A DNA stretch of 64,000 nucleotides from UBA3946 sp002385755 (GTDB lineage Bacteria; Bacillota_I; Bacilli_A; ML615J-28; CAG-698), in contig JBMNLX010000001.1 of NCBI GenBank assembly GCA_050953085.1, positions 62,001-126,000 on the forward strand, in the 5' to 3' direction. This document shows, piece by piece, positions 62,402 to 64,000 of this stretch. A program made the position numbers and the translations under genes. The notes under the pieces are model-generated. The model did no database searches, was not told the origin of the DNA, and saw only the letters and a list, made by a program, of their open reading frames with translations. The number at the start of each line of letters is the position of its first letter. The first letter of the stretch is position 1.

Positions 62402-63340
62402 ATGATAGTTGTAAAAGTGGAAAATCTGGTGAAAGTTTATAGCAATGGCGTAAAAGCTCTTGATAATTTAACCTATCAAGTGCGGGAAGGAGAAATTTTT
62501 GGGCTGCTGGGACCCAACGGTAGCGGTAAAACAACCAGTATCAATTGCATCCTTGGATTGCTTAAATATAACCAAGGCACAGTGGAACTCTTTGGAGAAC
62601 CTATGAAGCCCACAAGTTATCATATAAAAAAAGACATTGGGATAGTCACGCAAAATGTGGCCGTGTTTGAGGAACTTACAGTTTATGAAAACGTTGATTA
62701 TTTTTGCGGGTTATATGTGAAGAATAAAAACACCAGAAAAAAATTAGTAGAAGAAGCGCTTAATTTTGTATCAATTAATAATTACCGGAATTTTTATCCA
62801 AAAAAATTATCCGGAGGGCTCTTAAGAAGATTACATATAGCTTGTGGCATAGCTCATAAACCTAAACTTATTATTATGGACGAGCCGACGGTAGGAATCG
62901 ACCCGCAAAGCCGAAACAACATCCTCGAGGGAATCAAGAAACTCAATCAACAAGGCGCCACAATCATCTATACTTCTCACTACATGGAAGAAGTAGAGCA
63001 ACTTTGCGATTACATCTTAATCATTGATAGAGGAAAAACAATAGCCGAGGGAAGCAAAGAGAAGTTAAAAGCAATGATTTCATTGGGAGAGATTATTGAA
63101 ATCGAGCTTGAGGATATAAAAAAATCCACCGTGGAAGTTATTAAAAACCTTAACAATGTCATCAGCGTGGAAGTAAAGAATAAATTGTTGGTCGTTAAAT
63201 CGGGAAAAGGAAAAACCAATATACCCGAGGTATTGAAAATATTGAACGAGAACAATCAGGAATATAAAAAGATTTATTCCGAGTTGCCGACGCTAAATGA
63301 TGTTTTCTTGGAATTGACGGGAAAAGAACTGAGGGATTAA
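62402..63340 (+). CDS. ABC-2 type transporter ATP-binding protein
   Basis: 312 residues. Walker A GPNGSGKTT, Q-loop IGIVTQNVAVFEELTVYENV, signature LSGGLLRRLHIACGIAHKP, Walker B LIIMDEPTVGIDP and switch TSHYMEEVEQLCD, followed by a C-terminal accessory domain. The DEPT-G-DP pattern is typical of DrrA/CcmA-type exporters for drugs or polyketides. The permease starts 3 nt downstream. Confidence 0.93.
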   Translation: MIVVKVENLVKVYSNGVKALDNLTYQVREGEIFGLLGPNGSGKTTSINCILGLLKYNQGTVELFGEPMKPTSYHIKKDIGIVTQNVAVFEELTVYENVDYFCGLYVKNKNTRKKLVEEALNFVSINNYRNFYPKKLSGGLLRRLHIACGIAHKPKLIIMDEPTVGIDPQSRNNILEGIKKLNQQGATIIYTSHYMEEVEQLCDYILIIDRGKTIAEGSKEKLKAMISLGEIIEIELEDIKKSTVEVIKNLNNVISVEVKNKLLVVKSGKGKTNIPEVLKILNENNQEYKKIYSELPTLNDVFLELTGKELRD

Positions 63341-63342
63341 GA

Positions 63343-64000
63343 ATGTTTCTATACAAGACAAGAATAAAAACCTTGATTCGCGATAAGGTGCTCGTCTTTT
63401 GGACAATGATCTTCCCGCTCCTGCTCGCGACGCTCTATCACTTTGCTTTCGGTCATCTCTCTAATTTGGATAATTATGAAACGATAAACGTTGTGTTAGT
63501 CGACGCGGAGAGTATGCCGGAAGAATTCGTAGAGGTAATCGAGACCGTTGAATATGGCGAAGAGCGGAAGATGTTTAACGTTGGACAAAAAGAAAAAGAA
63601 GAAGCGACGGAACTTCTGGATAAAAATATGATTACCGGTTATATTGAGTGGGGAGAAGAAGGCATATTTTTGACGATTAAAAACTCCGGCCTTAAGGCGA
63701 CGATTTTAAAAACTTTCCTTGATGAATATGTCCAAACCACTTCTATTATAGATTCGATAATCTTAAAAACTCAAGGCGCGGTTGACGTCGAAACATTAAT
63801 CGCCGATATCGCTAATCAAGCGGAATATTTGGACTATCAGTCGCGCACCAATGACCCCAATAATACATTGCTCTATTTTTACGCGCTTATCGCCATGGCG
63901 GTCATTAACGGATCATTTCTGGGAACGGGGGAAATAACAAATCTTCAGCCTAATTTATCGGCCAAAGGCGTCCGTTACAGCGTTTCGCCTACAAAAAGAT
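63343..64000 (+). CDS. ABC-2 type transporter permease, partial (runs off the window)
   Basis: The frame from ATG 63343 is open to the window end (at least 219 residues). It starts MFLYKTRIKTLIRDKVLVFW, then a first membrane helix (TMIFPLLLATLYHFAF), a large extracellular region of about 150 residues and a second hydrophobic stretch (YFYALIAMAVINGSFLG). This is the ABC-2 (YhgE/DrrB-like) layout with a big first loop. It pairs with the ATPase at 62402. Confidence 0.9.
   Translation, partial: MFLYKTRIKTLIRDKVLVFWTMIFPLLLATLYHFAFGHLSNLDNYETINVVLVDAESMPEEFVEVIETVEYGEERKMFNVGQKEKEEATELLDKNMITGYIEWGEEGIFLTIKNSGLKATILKTFLDEYVQTTSIIDSIILKTQGAVDVETLIADIANQAEYLDYQSRTNDPNNTLLYFYALIAMAVINGSFLGTGEITNLQPNLSAKGVRYSVSPTKR

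Overview
The window looks like the chromosome of a spore-forming member of the Bacilli (Firmicutes), perhaps a deep lineage near the Erysipelotrichia or Haloplasma-like groups. The gene order closely follows Bacillus subtilis in several blocks: cmk-rpsA-der-gpsA-(spoVIF)-spoIVA-hup; rpsU-yqfC-yqfD-phoH-ybeY-cdd-era-yqzL-recO-glyS-dnaG-rpoD-trmK-yqfO; and plsY-parE-parC. Sporulation capacity is supported by SpoIVA, a SpoVIF-like protein, YqfC, YqfD and a YheC/YheD-type ATP-grasp protein. The standard genetic code fits, because TGA is used as a stop. I saw no rRNA or tRNA genes.

Layout. 1-1440: an AT-rich accessory edge with the C-terminal part of a DUF1998 (DrmB-like, DISARM-type) protein, a broken ABC ATPase and two copies of a palindromic element. 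1462-13172: manA, rluB, a cytidylate kinase fused in frame to an S1 protein (frameshifted), der, gpsA, sporulation genes, HU, an ankyrin protein and an anchored protein with weak GerM resemblance. 13214-17016: a divergent pair of ATP-grasp proteins plus a MurF-like ligase, the first apparently starting at an AUU codon. 17054-25449: nucleotide sanitation, rpsU, yqfCD, rtcB and the phoH-to-recO block. 25587-33763: a repeat-rich surface lipoprotein and an Rnf complex (rnfCDGEAB) with a neighbouring FMN_bind-like lipoprotein, which together suggest membrane electron transfer. 33887-40381: glyS, dnaG, rpoD, trmK (frameshifted) and a Nif3-like protein. 40501-44700: a heterodimeric ABC exporter, a small ferredoxin not called by ordinary ORF length cut-offs, and YneF. 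44752-53416: an EEP-family hydrolase, plsY, topoisomerase IV, a Fic-fold protein with a degraded active site, a PHP phosphatase and a membrane TPR-like protein.

53587-62286: a complete type II-A CRISPR-Cas locus in the order tracrRNA, cas9, second tracrRNA-like element, cas1, cas2, csn2, leader, array of 47 repeats. Cas9 is small (1094 aa) with all nuclease residues present. The tracrRNA has a consensus promoter, an anti-repeat matching the array repeat over most of its length, a nexus-like hairpin and a terminator. A second, shortened copy of the tracrRNA 3' half lies in the cas9-cas1 gap, and its terminator ends 4 nt before the cas1 start codon. The array has 46 spacers of 18 to 34 nt, strikingly irregular for type II-A. 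These features are the best candidate in the window for something undescribed: a tracrRNA-derived switch between interference and adaptation genes, and an unusual spacer-acquisition ruler. 62338-64000: an ABC-2 type transporter that runs off the end.

All calls are from reading the sequence and from knowledge of protein families; no database search was possible.
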